A stretch of DNA of 64,000 bases from Strigops habroptila (taxonomy: Eukaryota > Chordata > Aves > Psittaciformes > Psittacidae). Under the pieces are notes generated by a model. That model worked only from the letters and a program-made list of their open reading frames with translations, was not told the origin of the DNA and ran no database searches. The translations under genes and the position numbers were made by a program. The first letter of the stretch is position 1. The number at the start of each line of letters is the position of its first letter. Of this stretch, positions 13,090-27,785 are shown in pieces. The stretch is from contig NC_044302.2 of NCBI RefSeq assembly GCF_004027225.2, positions 39,096,949 to 39,160,948 on the forward strand, given 5' to 3'.

Positions 13090-16000
13090 TTAAAAGAGGG
13101 ACCAAAATAAGAAAGAAAAAAAATGTTTGCATAGAGACAAAAGAGCAAATAGTGTACCAGAAAGCTAAAAGCCAAATGTTAAGAAAATTGCTGTGCAGCA
13201 TGTCGGAGGTACGTATTTACCATCCTCTGAATTGTTTCCATATAGCATAAGGATAGCTCCTGGCTTCCCCAGCACGTGGTGGGTTGGGAAATTATTGAAG
13301 GATTCCTTCTTGAGATGTAGGGGCATCTGGGAGCCAGGAGGAATGCTTGGAGTGAATTAGTCTCTCATTCATACACATTCATACATGGTTTGTCTCTGAT
13401 GAAGGCATCTTTCTATCTAGATGCATGATATGAATGTAAGTAGCAGGTATTAAGTGAGTATAACTGAGGAATAAAGGACCTGTCATTGAGCAGGTTACTC
13501 AACACATTTCTCAAGCAAGTGTGCCACTGTGAGCAGAAGCAACCAATTCTATTCTCTATAATTCCTGTTTGCAACTGCATTTGCAAAGACCTGTTTCTCC
13601 TCAACATTACAGAAAATGCAGAAGACTTTTCACCGACAGATTGGTCTTTCTGCATCTGACTTATTCTGGAACTGGTCTTGCAAAATTAAATATGAATTTT
13701 AATTTCTAAATTGCATGATACAGTTCAGAAGATCAGGCTTCTGGCAAACCTGAAGTTCCTTACAAAGAGCTTAGTCAGGGTCCATTTCTTGGAGGTCAGG
13801 GTGAGCAGAGAAAAACAAGACTGATTTGTAATATTGCACTACAGCAATCAGTTCCCCAGCTTTATAATGGTGTTAATGAACCTTGCCTGGCAAAGGCTGT
13901 AAGCCTTAACTAATGGTTGGTTTTAAAATACTTGGAGAGCTCTGCATGGAAGGTGCAATGGGAGTGCAAAGTATTACAGTTATTAGAATCTGTCAGATGT
14001 CTTAGCAGTCCTTGCAGAGGCTCTCCAGCACTTTCGGTTCTTAATTTCACCCTGGAGGACTCTCCAGTTACTTCAGTACCCAGAAGCCCGGAAGAAAACT
14101 TCATGTCCACTAGGTTAACTTTCTCAATATATTTCTCTAAGCATAGGCAGATATTCAGGTCATTTTATGAAAGCAGTTTATAGCTAGAAACACCTACTTT
14201 AAACATATTCTTTGTAACCTACACATTTTCCATGAGCTCTTTGTTTGAGTCTGTTTACAAGTAAAACGTACTGCTCCAATCCCACTCCTCTCTAAACAGT
14301 ATACATTCATTACAAAAGTAACTGGCAATCAGTTAGCTATCAGGAGACTTGACCTCGAAGTCATACTGAGCTTTTGAAGGAAGTTGATTAATTGCAGATA
14401 GAACAAACCTTTTGAAACCTTAACCAGATGAGAATAGTTACTTCATGTGACTCATATGTAAAACCCTTTTAGAAGAGCATTTCAGGAGAAATCTGTAACC
14501 AGAGCTTACTCTGTTAACTTACAGAAATAAAGAAAATATCTGAGGTGTGTTTCTAGGTGCAATTTGCTCTCAGTAACTACAAGGCACTCTGTTCAACCTG
14601 AGATGAATGTAATAGTACTTGGTAAATCCCAAAGACACAAGAGGGATCCAGAGATGGAAAAAGTGCCAGATTCTCACACATGGAATTTGCATTATTTTAG
14701 TGTATAAAATCACCTTCAGTGTTGAGGCTTATTTTCCATGCACGTTAGAGCTCGAAATGGCTAAACCATACTAATGCTATTGGACGACAAGATTTAATGA
14801 TTTCAAATTAGGAGAAGTGCTTATATTGCCACCTGCTGGGCTCTGTCGATTAACGAACAGACAAGGCAGATCGTCAAGGTCTGTCATAAAGGTGCACTGT
14901 GTTTGCACCTCTTGCAGATACAGAATGGTCAACCATTTAAAGCTGAAGAAACAGACAGAGCCACAGAAAAAAAACCCCACAAACAAAACCAAACCATCAG
15001 TGTTAATGTCTCTAGCAGACGACTACTCACTATTTTATACTTGGGCTACTTCCCAAACATCAACTCCTCTTCACAAAACTTACTATTTTTTCAAATTGCT
15101 TTTTGTTAAAATGTAAGAAAATTCATTTTCAAGGTGTATTTTTGGCAATTTTTACCACATATGAAAGTATCTGTTTACAAGAAGGGACAAAATATATTTG
15201 ACATAGTGAATAGTGGGGTGTTCTTGTTACAGACAAATACCTAATACTGTGAAGACAGGGTAACAACAAGTACTTGAACCTTTTTTTTTTTTTTTCTAGA
15301 ATAATTGACATCTCCTCTGGGATTAATATTATATTTACTTCTGTGGTTATACGAATACTGTAGAGTGATATGTGTGCTACTGTGAGATTATAAGTTTCCA
15401 AACAATCAACCGTGTCAATGCAATTATCATTTAGTATTTTTTTATGCAATGCAGCTGATCTGCAAGATAATGAAGCAAACTTGGTGTAGATGTGATTGTC
15501 AAAATTGGTTACAAGTTTGCAGCAAAGTGCTTTACAAACGCCTTTTCTCTCTTTAGGTTTAGAAAAATCATGAGAGTGGCAACTAGTAGGAAACTGCTGC
15601 ATATGAGACTTCGTCATTAAAGTGTCATATGTTCTGTAATAATAGTAATCCTTCTTCCACAACAATAGCTTTTAGGAAACAAGTGAAATTAAACCTAAGA
15701 AGACAACATATTTGAGGAAATTTTGAATCTGAAAATTGTTTGGATGAAATTAAAAAGAAGGTGGCAAATATTCATTTGAAATTCAAAACCAAAGTTGTAG
15801 AAATGGTTCAGTCCTCTATTTTTTTATCCTAAACTGAATTTGCTCCCTTTACCATTGTGCTGCTGAACAGGGACAAACAAACAACTTCCCAATGCTAGCA
15901 AAAGATCCAACCCTAAAAATGCTCAGCTTTCATTTGTGTATTGTTTCTTCCACACCACCCCAGGTCAGAGGATTTACAAATGTTTAAATAAGTTTTTCTG

Positions 16001-19000
16001 GAAAAACATGTAATTGAAAAAATGTTCCACATATAGGTTTGGCATTGTTCAAGGGGTTATAGCTTGCAGTTGCTCCTAGACTTAAGGTGGTGCATACTGA
16101 GAAATGCAACGTGAGTGGAAATACCTGGTTATTTTTAAAGGAGTTCAGACAGGCACAGTTCAGAACTTGACCTTAATAGCAAGGAACATCACACAGGCTG
16201 CAAAATCTGCCCACAAACACAATCTATTCACATATTTGAATCATCATGGTTACATTGCTTTCAAGGTTAGATCCCACTAAGTTGAAATTAGCTGGACACC
16301 TGAATGCAATGCTGCAGACTGTAGCATAGCCATGTTGTTGGTGAGCTTCAGTTACAGCTGTTCTTCTCGGAAAGTCCCAGACCTCATCATTGGCACAAGC
16401 GGAACTGATCAGAAACATCTGTATAACCACAGTGTGGAAAACAGTGGGTATGTACTGGAACTCTGCTCTCAACAACTGCCATCATTTTCCTGCTCTACTC
16501 TTTATTCATGACAAATATCTTGCTTGCATTGGAGACTGCCTCTCCCAATGCCAGCTAAACTGGGTTTTCATGATAGTTTTCACTACTGAGGGGAGAGAAC
16601 CTTTGGCATACTTAAATGCCAATTTTGACAAAAAATATCTCTAAATGGTTCTGCAATGGCTGGTACTGCAGCTTTTGGATGCCAAGGAATAGTTATTTCC
16701 TATGATTGTTTTAAAATAATTAGCTGTATCAGTGTAGTTGTATTGTGCAGAATTTTCTGTGCAATTTTATTTAAATGAATAAAAATGCAAGATGAAAAGT
16801 AAATTTGGAAAGAAAATATGAAAGTCTGTCCTATAAGTGAGCCAACCAAGCCACCAGCAAAACAACCATCTGTGAAGAGAAGTATTGTAATAAGGCTTTG
16901 GGTATGAAAACAACTGCAGGACTCAAATGGTGGATGGTACAGACAGATGGAGGCTATAAATTGGACTAAGGAAACTCTCAAGAAGCAGAGAAAACAGAAT
17001 AAGGGCTGTGTTGTGTTAAATTTTGGCTTCAGATAACTAAGAGTTGATATTTCCCTGCACCTCAGGCTGGATTGCTGGAACTGTGTCGTAAAGAAGTGCC
17101 AGCTGTTAAGGATAAGACTCCTTCTTCTTGAGCTTTTCGGAGTGCTGTGAAACCCCTAGGTTTGCCCGGAATGCACTGATGTTCAGTGTGCACCCCAAAC
17201 ATGGAAGTTAGCACTAGCATTCCTGGTCTGGAGTCACTGACCAGGGACCTTGGGACATGCGCAACCACCTCCCCTTCTCTGCACACAGGTTTTCCTTAGA
17301 ATAGGAGCATCTATCAACTGTGGGATCACAGTCAGGAAGAAATCAACCTATAGGTCTGATAAGACTCCAGAAACTTTTTCTTAGTTCTAATAAGAAACCT
17401 CAAGATATCCATAACATATATATCCTTGCTGTGAACTCTACTGAATAGGAGCTCCCTTCATTCTTCATCCTCAGAAATACCACGCTGCCTAACATTTTAC
17501 TTGTTACTTATCATCAGATGTACAGACCACCTTTAGCTCATTCCTAACTTGTGAAACCTTTGCACAGCTCACTTCCTCATGGAGACAGCTTACAGTTCTC
17601 TGTTTAAACACTGCTAAATCTCTGGAAGTATGCAAGCATCCATCTCCTTTGACCACAGACTCCTGGGTCAAGTAGAAAGTCCTTTTACCTCCCTTGAAAA
17701 GAGATTGCCTGTCCAGACCACTTCATACCATAGTCACAGTTTTACCATCTGGCTGGGGCTAGTCTCTCCAGCATTCAGGTTGGCTTCACTGACCATAATG
17801 TATGGAAAACTCTAGAGGACTCACAGACACTTTCCATTCACTGTTTCAGAAGAGCTGGGTTAAGCTGGCCCAGGTGTCCTTCCTTTTCTTTTCAAAAGCA
17901 TAAGTTTTGCTAAACCAGGTATTCTGGAAATTTACTCAGTATTTTTAGTGCCACATCAGTGAGGAATGTGGTATTTAGTCAGTTATATTACCTAAACTAT
18001 ATGAACTTGTAAAGCATGTACAGGATCCTGGGCATGTCAAGGTTAAGTATGCAGAACTGGAATTCTGTGATTGCATGTGCTCATTTCCGCCCTCGAACTT
18101 GGTTTGTTTTTTTAAAAATTCAGACCTGAAATACGGCATGCATGACAGATCAAGCAGCCTCTTTGTCTTCCCTTTGACAAGCTGAACAGACTGAGTCTTT
18201 TTATTCTCACAGCCATGACTGTGTTTTTCAAGCGGTGTGTTCTGTTTAAGTCTTATCTTCCCAACGACATAATGTAAATATTAGACATGAAGGAATTAAA
18301 AAACCTCCACGTGTCTCTGCTATATTATTTGAAGGCATCCAGCTTACCGCTTTGTAACATGGAGAGTGCAGTGTGATCTATGTTTCTCACTCCTGCTTCT
18401 TCCATGCTGCATGTATTTTGCACCTCATGGCATATACCAAAAAGTGCAACTTCTCCAAGAGGTATTTGGAGAAGACACCTCTCCAAATGCATCAAATAAG
18501 GCTAAATTGTGGAGAGGAGGGTGCAAGGGGAGAGAAAACTATAGAGAAGGCTCTGATGGCTTTTTAATAGCATTTATTGTATTTACCTGAGTCTGGGCTG
18601 CATGGAGCCCATGGGGTTCTCTTTTATAAGTAAACTACCCATTGCCCAGTGGACTGCATCACTATCAAGGTCTGGCACCATAGTCTGTGCTCTGATTTTG
18701 TTCCTGAAATATTCTGTCTGTCTCCCAGACATTAACAAACCCAGCACTTGTGCAGAGAGAAAGTAGAATGGAGAAGAAGGTCTTTCGCTTTTACCACAAG
18801 ATGCATCTAGCGGTGCCCTTCTTTTATATCCTTACAGCCTTTAAACCTGGTGTAAACAGACAGTAGTCAGTAATAAGTACAACTTGTTTTGAATTGGAGG
18901 CATTACAGAAATAAAGTGTGAAACTAACCTGAAAGAGCTAGTTTCCTAACCAATTAGATTTACAAGTCCTATGAGCTAAGCTAGTTAAATCTTTCTCCCC

Positions 19001-20040
19001 TTAAGGCGCCAGAGAAAGTGTGGAGGGCAAAGCACTTACTTGTATTGAAATCAGTATCTTCTTTCTGACCAGACTGGCAGCTGATCTTCCATTTGAGGCT
19101 ATATCAAAATTTTACATTCAGAGATCTCTCTCACTGCTGCTTTGAAGAATTTCTTATCCCAATCTGAATTTGCAGTCTGATTCAGCTTCCAAATCCAGGT
19201 AAAAATCCTGTCGCAGGTCAACTGGTTTTGACTTTAGAAGCAGTTTTTCTTGTCATTTACATGTTTGATAGGGTCTACATTCCTAAGTGGGGCTACTGAA
19301 GATGCAAAGACTTCCAAAAGATACACATCTTTCAGTTCCTACTTTTAAATTGCTACCTTTGAGTCTTAATTATTTAATTCAGAGATATCATTGGCTTCTT
19401 GTATAATATTTCTTAGACTTTTGCAAACCACTTTTTGTCCTGAAAATTATACATCGATTACTATATTTCATTATAATCTGGAAGAGTCTTCTAGTCTAAT
19501 GTTCCATATTGTAATGCAAGGCTGGCCTGAATTTATTCATCTTAGACCTGTATATTTCATTTTCTTTAAAAGTTCATGAAAATTGGCAAAAAATCTGTCA
19601 TAGACAATTCACTGCATTTCTCAATAAATTGCTCCACTGTTTGAAAGTTCTGAGTTTCTATTTCAGAGTTTGTCTAGCTCCACTTCCTGCCTTGGAGATT
19701 GTTAAATCTTTTCTTCTGAAAAGAATGCTCTGTAATCTGGGTATGTACAGGCCATCAGTGAGGCACTTCTTTTTTGAAAAGTTAAATGGTCTGACCCCCT
19801 GGAGTCTCATTTGTCAGGTAGATTTTCCAGTTCTACGATCATGGCTCTCTTCCCAACCCTACCCAGATTATAACATTTTTATTGAACTGCAAATGGGAGT
19901 TTTCTAAGAAATATAGATTAAAGATAAGGCCCCAATCTTTGTGTGCCCTGGAGTCAATAGTACTCTGTGTATGTCAGTTGTGATACTGACTGAGGAGCAG
20001 GCGATTAAAAGCATGCAAGAATGTAGATAGTCCCTCAGGC
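13090..20040. other. No gene seen
   Basis: AT-rich unique-looking DNA. A 178-codon open frame lies on minus at 15665-15129, without recognisable domains. A T15 run is at 15281-15295. Confidence 0.5.
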
Positions 20041-20044
20041 AACT

Positions 20045-20360
20045 TCTTGAAGGGTTTTCCAGGTGCGTGGGTTCGGTTTCCTAGTGGACCTCATGACCCT
20101 GTTGAATTCTGCTATTGCACAATTCTACTGTCCTGCTGAGTGTGGCATGTCTCCAGATACAGAAAACTCATTTGAACCCTCTCTGGTTGACACCATTCAG
20201 AAATACAGACTTCAGGAAACCCTATCCCACTGACAGTGAAAGAGAACTAACTACCTGGGCAGACAGGAGCCCTGAAGAAAATACTGATTCAGCCAAGAGC
20301 CTCACTCGAATTCCTTCAATGAGCATGGACCAGCTCTCTGAACTGGGTAATAAAACCAAA
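20045..20360 (+). other. Coding-like stretch in two frames, unidentified
   Basis: One plus frame is open from the acceptor-like GGGTTTTCCAG to a TGA at 20230 and reads SPDTENSFEPSLVDTIQKYR near its end. The next frame is open from there to a donor-like CTGG then GTAATA near 20347, reading PTDSERELTTWADRSPEE. I recognise neither. It could be a decayed exon with a frameshift, or chance. Confidence 0.25.
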
Positions 20361-20409
20361 CTTAATTCTTATTTATTAAATTCTGTTGTTAAACAAACAT
20401 AGGCCATGA

Positions 20410-23400
20410 ATTGTGTGTCATCATAAAAACTTCCAGGAACTAATTTGGTTAAGACATATATGGGTCAACATCTGACGAATCCCTTAGCTTTTCTGTCACC
20501 ATCCTGTACCCCTTGGGCAGTGTGGGACTTGGCTTCGGTCAGTACAGAATCAAATTTCGTATTTACAAATCCTGAACTAAAACCTAAGCATACGAATTTT
20601 CAGTGGTCAGGAGGCAGTGCTGAAAACATAATTTCTATATGCTGCTATTTATTTTCCAGGTCTATACCATGCAGAGAGAATTCACAGATTTATGTAAGTT
20701 CTCTTATAACTTTTAGATAGAAACTGGCATTGCATTTACAAATTTTTTTGTTCCTCAGCCTATTGTCTAGTGCTGATGGTCTTTAAGAGCAAGGGTACAT
20801 GAAACTGTTTTTTTAAGGCCTGCTAGGTATTTTTTGCTATTGTCCTTAAAGATGTGGGACCTTTTGAAGCTTGTATGTTAACTAAAGGATTGTGATGTTC
20901 TCAACTTGCTAAACTATACCACTTTATATAGAATATTTATCTGCAGTTGTATGTTCTTTCATTAATGTCCAATTTTTGAAGTCTGCAGTCAAACTCATCC
21001 AGATTTACTATGATCTTCAGGATTGCTTTTCTAAAATGCATAATTTTTTAATTGGAACTGGTAGGTTCAGCTGGCTGATTTTTTTTTTTTTTTTTTTTTT
21101 TTATGGTCAGGGCTTTTATTTATAGTCTGAAAGTGGAACACCATTTATTTAATGTGATTGAACTTTCTTTGTCAAACCATGTTCTGACATAATATTTTGT
21201 CCAGGAATAGTTTCAGCTGCTATCAGCACATTTGTGGCAAACTAAATGGAATGTTGTTGGTTTTGAAGTACACAAAAACATTTTTCAGCTGTTTAAATGT
21301 GTTGTGCCAGTAGGAAACATGGGATTGAGCTGGAAATCACTGTGAGCCAACAGTGGAGGAGATAAGGTTATGTTTCAAATCACTAAAGTACAGAAACAAA
21401 GGAAGCAAAGTAGCTCAGTTTCTCGTTTCCTTTTCCTCTTCTGCAAAAAAAGTCAGAATGACAAATACCAAGCAATAACAAAAAATGCTCGTAAGATGTC
21501 ATTTTAACTCTGTTGACAGCATACCTTGAAGGCATTATCAGTTTTTCTCCCACAGAACAGATCTTGCCACAGAACTCACCGACATCACTGGCACAAACTA
21601 ACACCAGGGCTGGTGAGCTCAGGAGAAAAGCTTGTGACAAAGTAATCTGTCCTGTGTGGTCTGGTCTCACTATCAGCACCTATAGCCCAGTATTCACTTG
21701 ACTCTGTCAGGGGTAAGGCTCAACATTTCACAGATCCCCTGTTCATTTCAGAGCTCAGCAGCAATGACCTATAAGCAGAGGCAGCTCTTAACTAGACAGA
21801 TCTTCATCTGACTCCCTCAGAGGCTGATGTGGAAACCATCCTTCAGACTTACGGCTTCAAGAGCTCCCATACACTCTGGGCACACTGGTACTTCTGGGCA
21901 AGACAAAAGAGCACACTAGAAGTATGGTTAATATCTGTACTTTTGTAATTGTTTATAAACAGTGTGCTCAGCTCATCAGGCAGATTTTATTGATTTTTGG
22001 GATAATAACCCAGAAAATAAAAAATAGAGTAGAGTAGAGCTGGCAGTGAAACACAGAAAAATTGTTCTGGGTGAAATTTCTGACAGATCTAAAATCATCA
22101 GGACTCCAAGTCCAAATTTCAGAATGACACAGGAACTCTGAAATCTGAGTCCTACAAAAAAAGCAGGGCTAAATTTTTAACGTCAAAGACTGCAGGGACC
22201 CTACAGAGGGTTAGTTTCTTTAAAATATGTTTCTGCTTTTAAAGTGACTCTGTATTGAATCTTGATCACAGACTGAGGCAGATGTAGCCAAAAACTGCTT
22301 ATCATCTCTGATAAAATAAAGAGGGTTCCAGGAAGAGGAAGAGAGGACACAAAGGTGAGATTACATGACATCTATAATCCTTCAATTACCAGGCTGCTAG
22401 TGGGTGGGTCAGCACTTGACGCAGATTATAACAGTCTCCAAGGTCTTGCACTGTATGATGTTGCCTGCCGCCAGCTTGTAGGAGCCAGTCTAGCAATCAC
22501 GGACCAGTGCCCCTGTTCTTTCCTCAGACCACATGCCTTCTCCCAGCCAAAAGCAGGAGGGATGGTCCAGCTCTGCCAGTGACTCTCCTTACACTGGAGA
22601 CACTAACAAGGATAGATCTGTGGGGCTTACACAGCTTTGCACTGTAGAACAGACACTGAACCTTTGACTCCTGAAGATATCTGTCTTCAGACAATACAAT
22701 TCTCATTCTGAAGATGAAAGGGCTGCTGAGGTGCCATTGATTGTTTTGGAAATCATTTTCGCCAAAGAATGCTGGTACCTCTCCCAGTCTGAATTAACAG
22801 CCCACCAGGGCTGGAGCCAGGAGCATTCCTCTAATAACAGAACAATGATATTACTTCTTATTTCACTTATGCCACAAATCACACAGCTTGATAGCCTGGA
22901 AAAGTTGCTGGTATCCATATTTCATTTTAGCATGTATAAAGACATCCATCTGATTTGTAAGTACAGTAGTAAGTGTAAATGCTCTGAGAAAAGTCATATT
23001 GGTCACACGATCCGTAACAGCCAGCTCTAGGCCTTAAGCCTGAGGGTGAAAACATGTATGAGGTACAGTTTCTTTTGTGCTATCAGGAAGCCTATATTGC
23101 TGGTTAACAACTTGTATTGGATTTTGTCATATCTTTTGAATAACCCCACTAACTACTTAATAAAACACCTCAGAGTAAGTAAAATAATAAAAAATAGTGC
23201 TATCTTCTGTACCTTGTTAAAGTGAGTATTACTTCCTCCATGTATTTAACCTGTTCACTGATGTGTCTTGGCATTGCTATGCACTATAATAGCATTTTTC
23301 AAAACAGTGCATTCAAACACCTTCCCAGTTGCTTTCTTGTGTAATAGTTACCCTTTTTGCCCTTACTGGTACTCTGTTATGGTCACACTCGGCACAGAGG

Positions 23401-23580
23401 GCAGGGTGATATTTTATTCCAATCATCTGACACACCATGCTTGTTTTGGCTTAACATAAAAGTATGTTTCCTTTTACCAAGTTCATGACAAAGACATGCT
23501 CCTCTGACTTACAAAATTTCTGGTATGGTCGATTTATTGAGCTGAGGATAATCATGTGGTATCATTCTTAAGCAAGAAAT
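20410..23580. other. No gene seen
   Basis: Unique-looking DNA with the T24 run. Short open frames here overlap each other on both strands and carry no recognisable domain. Confidence 0.5.
21079..21102. repeat. T24 homopolymer
   Basis: Twenty-four uninterrupted T with no recognisable element beside it. Confidence 0.9.
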
Positions 23581-24185
23581 GAATCACAGAATCATAGAAT
23601 CATAGAATCAACTAGGTTGGAAAAGACCTTTAAGATCATCAAGTCCAACCATTACCCCAGGACTGCCAAGACCACCACTAACCATGTCACTAATGGCCTC
23701 ATCTACATGGTTTTTGAACACTTCCAGGGATGGTGTTGCCACCACATACCTGGGCAGCCTGTTCCAATGCCTGATCACACTCTCTGCGAAGAAATTGTTC
23801 CTAATATCCAATCTAAACCTCCCCTGGTGCACCTTGAGGCCGTTTCCTCTTGTCCTATCATTTGTTACCTGGGAGAAGAAACCTCCCTCCACCTCTCTAC
23901 AACCTCTTTTCAGGTAGTTGTAGAGAGACATAAGGTCCCCCCCGAGCCTTCTTTTCTCCAGGCTAAACCCTCCAACCAGGTCCGTCAGTCGTTCCTCATT
24001 AGACTTGTGCTCTAGACTCTTCACCAGCCCCGTTGCCCTTCTCTGGACCTGCTCCAGCACCCCAATGTCTCTCTTGTAGTGAGGAGCCCAGAACTGAACA
24101 CAGGATTCAAGGTGCAGCCTCACCAGTGTCCAGTACAGGGGGATGATCACTGCCCTGGCCCTGCTGGCTATGCTATTTGCTTCAT
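23581..24185 (-). mobile_element. CR1 LINE, 3' part with open RT-end frame
   Basis: This is a CR1 non-LTR retrotransposon in minus orientation, 5'-truncated as usual. The 3' end lies at the left and carries tandem copies of the CR1 tail octamer (seen as AATCATAGAATCATAG on plus). From 24150 to the TAG at 23610-23608 the minus strand is open for 180 codons and reads the last part of the reverse-transcriptase [65 protein letters not shown]. The intact frame shows the copy is fairly young. It lies downstream of ZNF474. Confidence 0.93.
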
Positions 24186-25339
24186 ACTATTTGCTATTCA
24201 TTTTTTATTTGCTAAAGGCTTCAAGAAGAAGGCGCTTTTAGGGTGTTTTCTAAAAACAGCCATTATCTACTTCCATCCCATGTCTGATCCCTTTATATGG
24301 GAATGCTTTACTTGTTTCAGTCAAGGCCTTCATGAGCTGCACTGTCCCACAAGCGTGTGAACACTGGAGTGCTCCATGGATTTAAGCTCTAAGTGGGAGT
24401 CAATGAACACTCTTGTGTCAAAGACGGACAAGGACACACACAAAACCCCAAACCAACAAATTCAGAGGATCTACTTGGTTTCTCTGATTAGTCATTACTT
24501 CAGCGGAGATCCTTACACTGACTAGGTAAGTCTTGGGTAGAGGGGAAACAAAATTTTCAAAGAATTAATTTTCCTGATCAATATCACTCTGGCTTTGCTT
24601 CCATGAGATTCAATGAGTTGCTCCTCATCAAAACTCTCATTTTGTAGAAGTTGTCTGAAGCTTCAGTTTCTGAAACAGTAGGAGAATATATTCAGTGAGC
24701 AAGAGACATGTAGTCAAACATCCCTGCAGACAACGGAGCTCCTGATGTTATACATCTCTCCCAGTCTCTCAGTTCTGTTGAAAAACCACTAGATGGATCC
24801 CTGTGGGACACTGTTTTCAAGATCTCTGCAGTGAAAGGTGACTAACAGCTATGGCTTGCTTCTTCCTGTCTGCTGAATACAAAAAACTCCATGTAGAATG
24901 GGAAATGCATACAGAAGGCCCAACTTCTTTCAAAGATCCAGATAGCTAAGTTCTGAAAGGCTTTAAAAAAAGAAAGGAGTGGGGCTGAAGAACATCCCAT
25001 ATTTGACCAACAGAGATGAAGACAACACGGCTATTCAGAAAACAGCCTGGGAGGATTCTTCACTTGGGTTCTGCTGTACCCTACAAAGCACAGGATCAGG
25101 AGAGGAAAGAAAATAGCTCATATTACTTTCAAGTATTATACCAACCCTCTCAAACTGTGGCTTCAAGGTGAGGCTATCCGAAAAACAGAAATGAGGAAGA
25201 ATTTTTGTTAGAGCTAAAAAATCACCATATTTGATCATACACTACACAGTAGCAACCGCTGATTTTACTCTGGAGGCTTTTGGATGCTGAGATCTGAAAA
25301 CACACTACAGTTTTGAAGCCCATGGCTCTCCAGCTGGAT

Positions 25340-25345
25340 TTTATT
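25340..25345 (-). terminator. ZNF474: Candidate ZNF474 poly(A) signal AATAAA
   Basis: AATAAA on the minus strand lies about 113 nt past the old stop at 25458. It is followed within 30-50 nt by a GT-rich stretch (CTGTAGTGTGTTTTC), as expected for a cleavage and polyadenylation site. The 3'UTR in between is rich in CA/TG dinucleotides. Confidence 0.65.
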
Positions 25346-25457
25346 TCTCTTATGGTTTGGCTGAAAGGTATGAGTGCATGTGTGTGTGTATTCATGCACA
25401 CTCACCCACACCTGTGTCAGCATGCACGAATATGCATGCATATGTGTTACATCCACT

Positions 25458-25636
<179 letters not shown>

Positions 25637-26298
25637 TCACTCTGGAGACCCACATTCAAGTCTTTATGGAAAATATTTTCAGGAAATACCTGTTGACTGA
25701 GCCTTTTGGTTTAACTAAACCGTATTGCTTTTGCAAATGAAAAAGAAAGAAAGAAAAGAAAGAAGCGAAAGCGTAAAAAAATACATAAAAAAGACTCTGC
25801 TTTTTGTCCCAAGGGTTGAATTAAATTAACTTCAAACTGAATCATTTTGTATTGTATGCGAGTACAGAAAGAACAACATGCTGTGTGTTATGATATGCAT
25901 TCTCATCTAATTATTAACATCTTTGCATGCATACTGTTACCATCAAGTTTCACTTTTTGGCTTTACTTCAAGTTCTGTTTAATAAGCATGTGTTATCTGA
26001 TCATAGCAATGGGCAGGAGCATATCATCCTTGAGAATATGCTCTTTGTATTGCTCTGGACAAGGGGCCAAATTTTCTTCCTGTTGAAGTCTATGCAAGTT
26101 TTGTCAGTAAGTAGAGTTAAGCTTAGGTAAGCCTAAAACCTTTACAGACAATACCTACAGTTCTTGTAAGCCACAATTTCCAGTGAGGTCATTGCACTGA
26201 TGCAGCTATTGTCATCTAAACACTAACCCAGTCTTACCCTCAGTTATTTTCCACTGTGGGAAGAGTGACTGCTCTGAAAGCTCAGGAGCATTCTTCAT

Positions 26299-26366
26299 TC
26301 ACTCACTCACTCACTCACTCACTCACTCACTCACTCACTCACTCACTCACTCACTCACTCACTCAC
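26299..26366. repeat. (ACTC)n microsatellite
   Basis: About 67 bp of uninterrupted CACT/ACTC units, 16 to 17 copies, downstream of ZNF474 exon 2 in the last intron. The lack of interruptions suggests it is polymorphic. Confidence 0.97.
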
Positions 26367-27785
26367 ATCAGATGTATTTTCAATATTTTATTTGACTATT
26401 AAAAAAATCTTCTTTATTTTCATCTTGAAATGGACTTTCACATAGTGTTGTTTCAAACTGATTTCCAAAAAGGCCAGGTAGGTTGCTTAATACCTAGATT
26501 TAGATCTTAAGAGTTTTCATTTGAAGTGCATGCAGAAAAAAATACACATGGCTCTATTTGAAGATGTATTTGCTTTGCCCTTCTCAAAAGGTATGACAAT
26601 AGAGAAAAAGAACAAAAAAATCAGTTTTGTCTTTGTACTATTAGCAGCAGACAATTTTCAAAAGAAAATGATTTGTGCAATTAAAAATATTCCATGGTTT
26701 CTGTCATTGGCACATGATAGAGCTCTTCATTAAAGGCCCATACAGCTTTAATGTGATTCATATCCATTGGTTCACATAACCACAATAAGCCTTAGATCTC
26801 TTAATATGCCTGTTCCTAATGTTCTTTTTGTTAGAAGAGCAACCAAGTAGTGTTTCTTTTCTTGGCTGAGACAAATATCCCCTTTGCTTGCAGGAAATGA
26901 ATGTGTATTTTCTGTACTTTGGAAAGTTTATGGAATATTAAAAAAAGAGAGAGATGACTTTCTCCTTGCAGGCATGTGTTAGGCATTCCACAAACAAAAC
27001 ACTGTGTAATCAGGGCAGCGGTTGTCTTCCCATGACACTTGAGTTTTCAGAAAAAGATTTATGCTAGTTATAAAAAGTTTTATGTAAGCAGTTAATATTT
27101 CTGAGCTTTTTTTGAATGTTGCCTGTTCCATTCAACAACAGGGGTAATCCCTCCTCCCTAAGTTGAGAGACTGTGAGACATGTAGTACGTGTATGTGGTC
27201 TCAAGGTCAGTTATAGCATTTACCAGATGATCGAGAGTAAGTCTTATGGAAAAAGAGCAACACTGAGATTATTTTTTCAAGGCCAGGACCATGAGGCAAC
27301 TGCAGGGGGAACAGAAATTTTAGCTCAAGCTACAGAACTGATCAGACTTGCACCATCAGGCATTTAAGAACAGATGCTGGAAGCAGGTCAGTGACCCCTG
27401 GGGAACCACAGGCACACACCACCTCGTAAGAGATGCGCGGCGCCTGATATGACTCATTGCATAAATGAGACAATATTCTGATTCATATCTGGGAGCCTTC
27501 TGCTGGACTGTTCTCTCAAAGAGTGGTTGTCTTTCTGCTTCCACTCCTTCAAAATAAGAACAGTGTATTTCAGAATAACCTGATTTGTCCTTTTACATCC
27601 TCCTCTTTCAGATGGAATTCTCATTTTCTCCATCTTTTTTACCACACAACATGTAATATTAAGAAAAGCTTAACAACAAAAAGAGCAAATACAATGAAAA
27701 TGCATTTTGAACCCATCTTTTACTGCAGATTCAACTCTCCTGCCTCAAATATGTTAACCAAGCCCTGATTTGACATTATTTGAGC

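Noticed and set aside
17295..17345. Minus-strand FLPD motif as an extra finger
   Set aside because: There is no paired CxxC and a stop lies directly before the motif.
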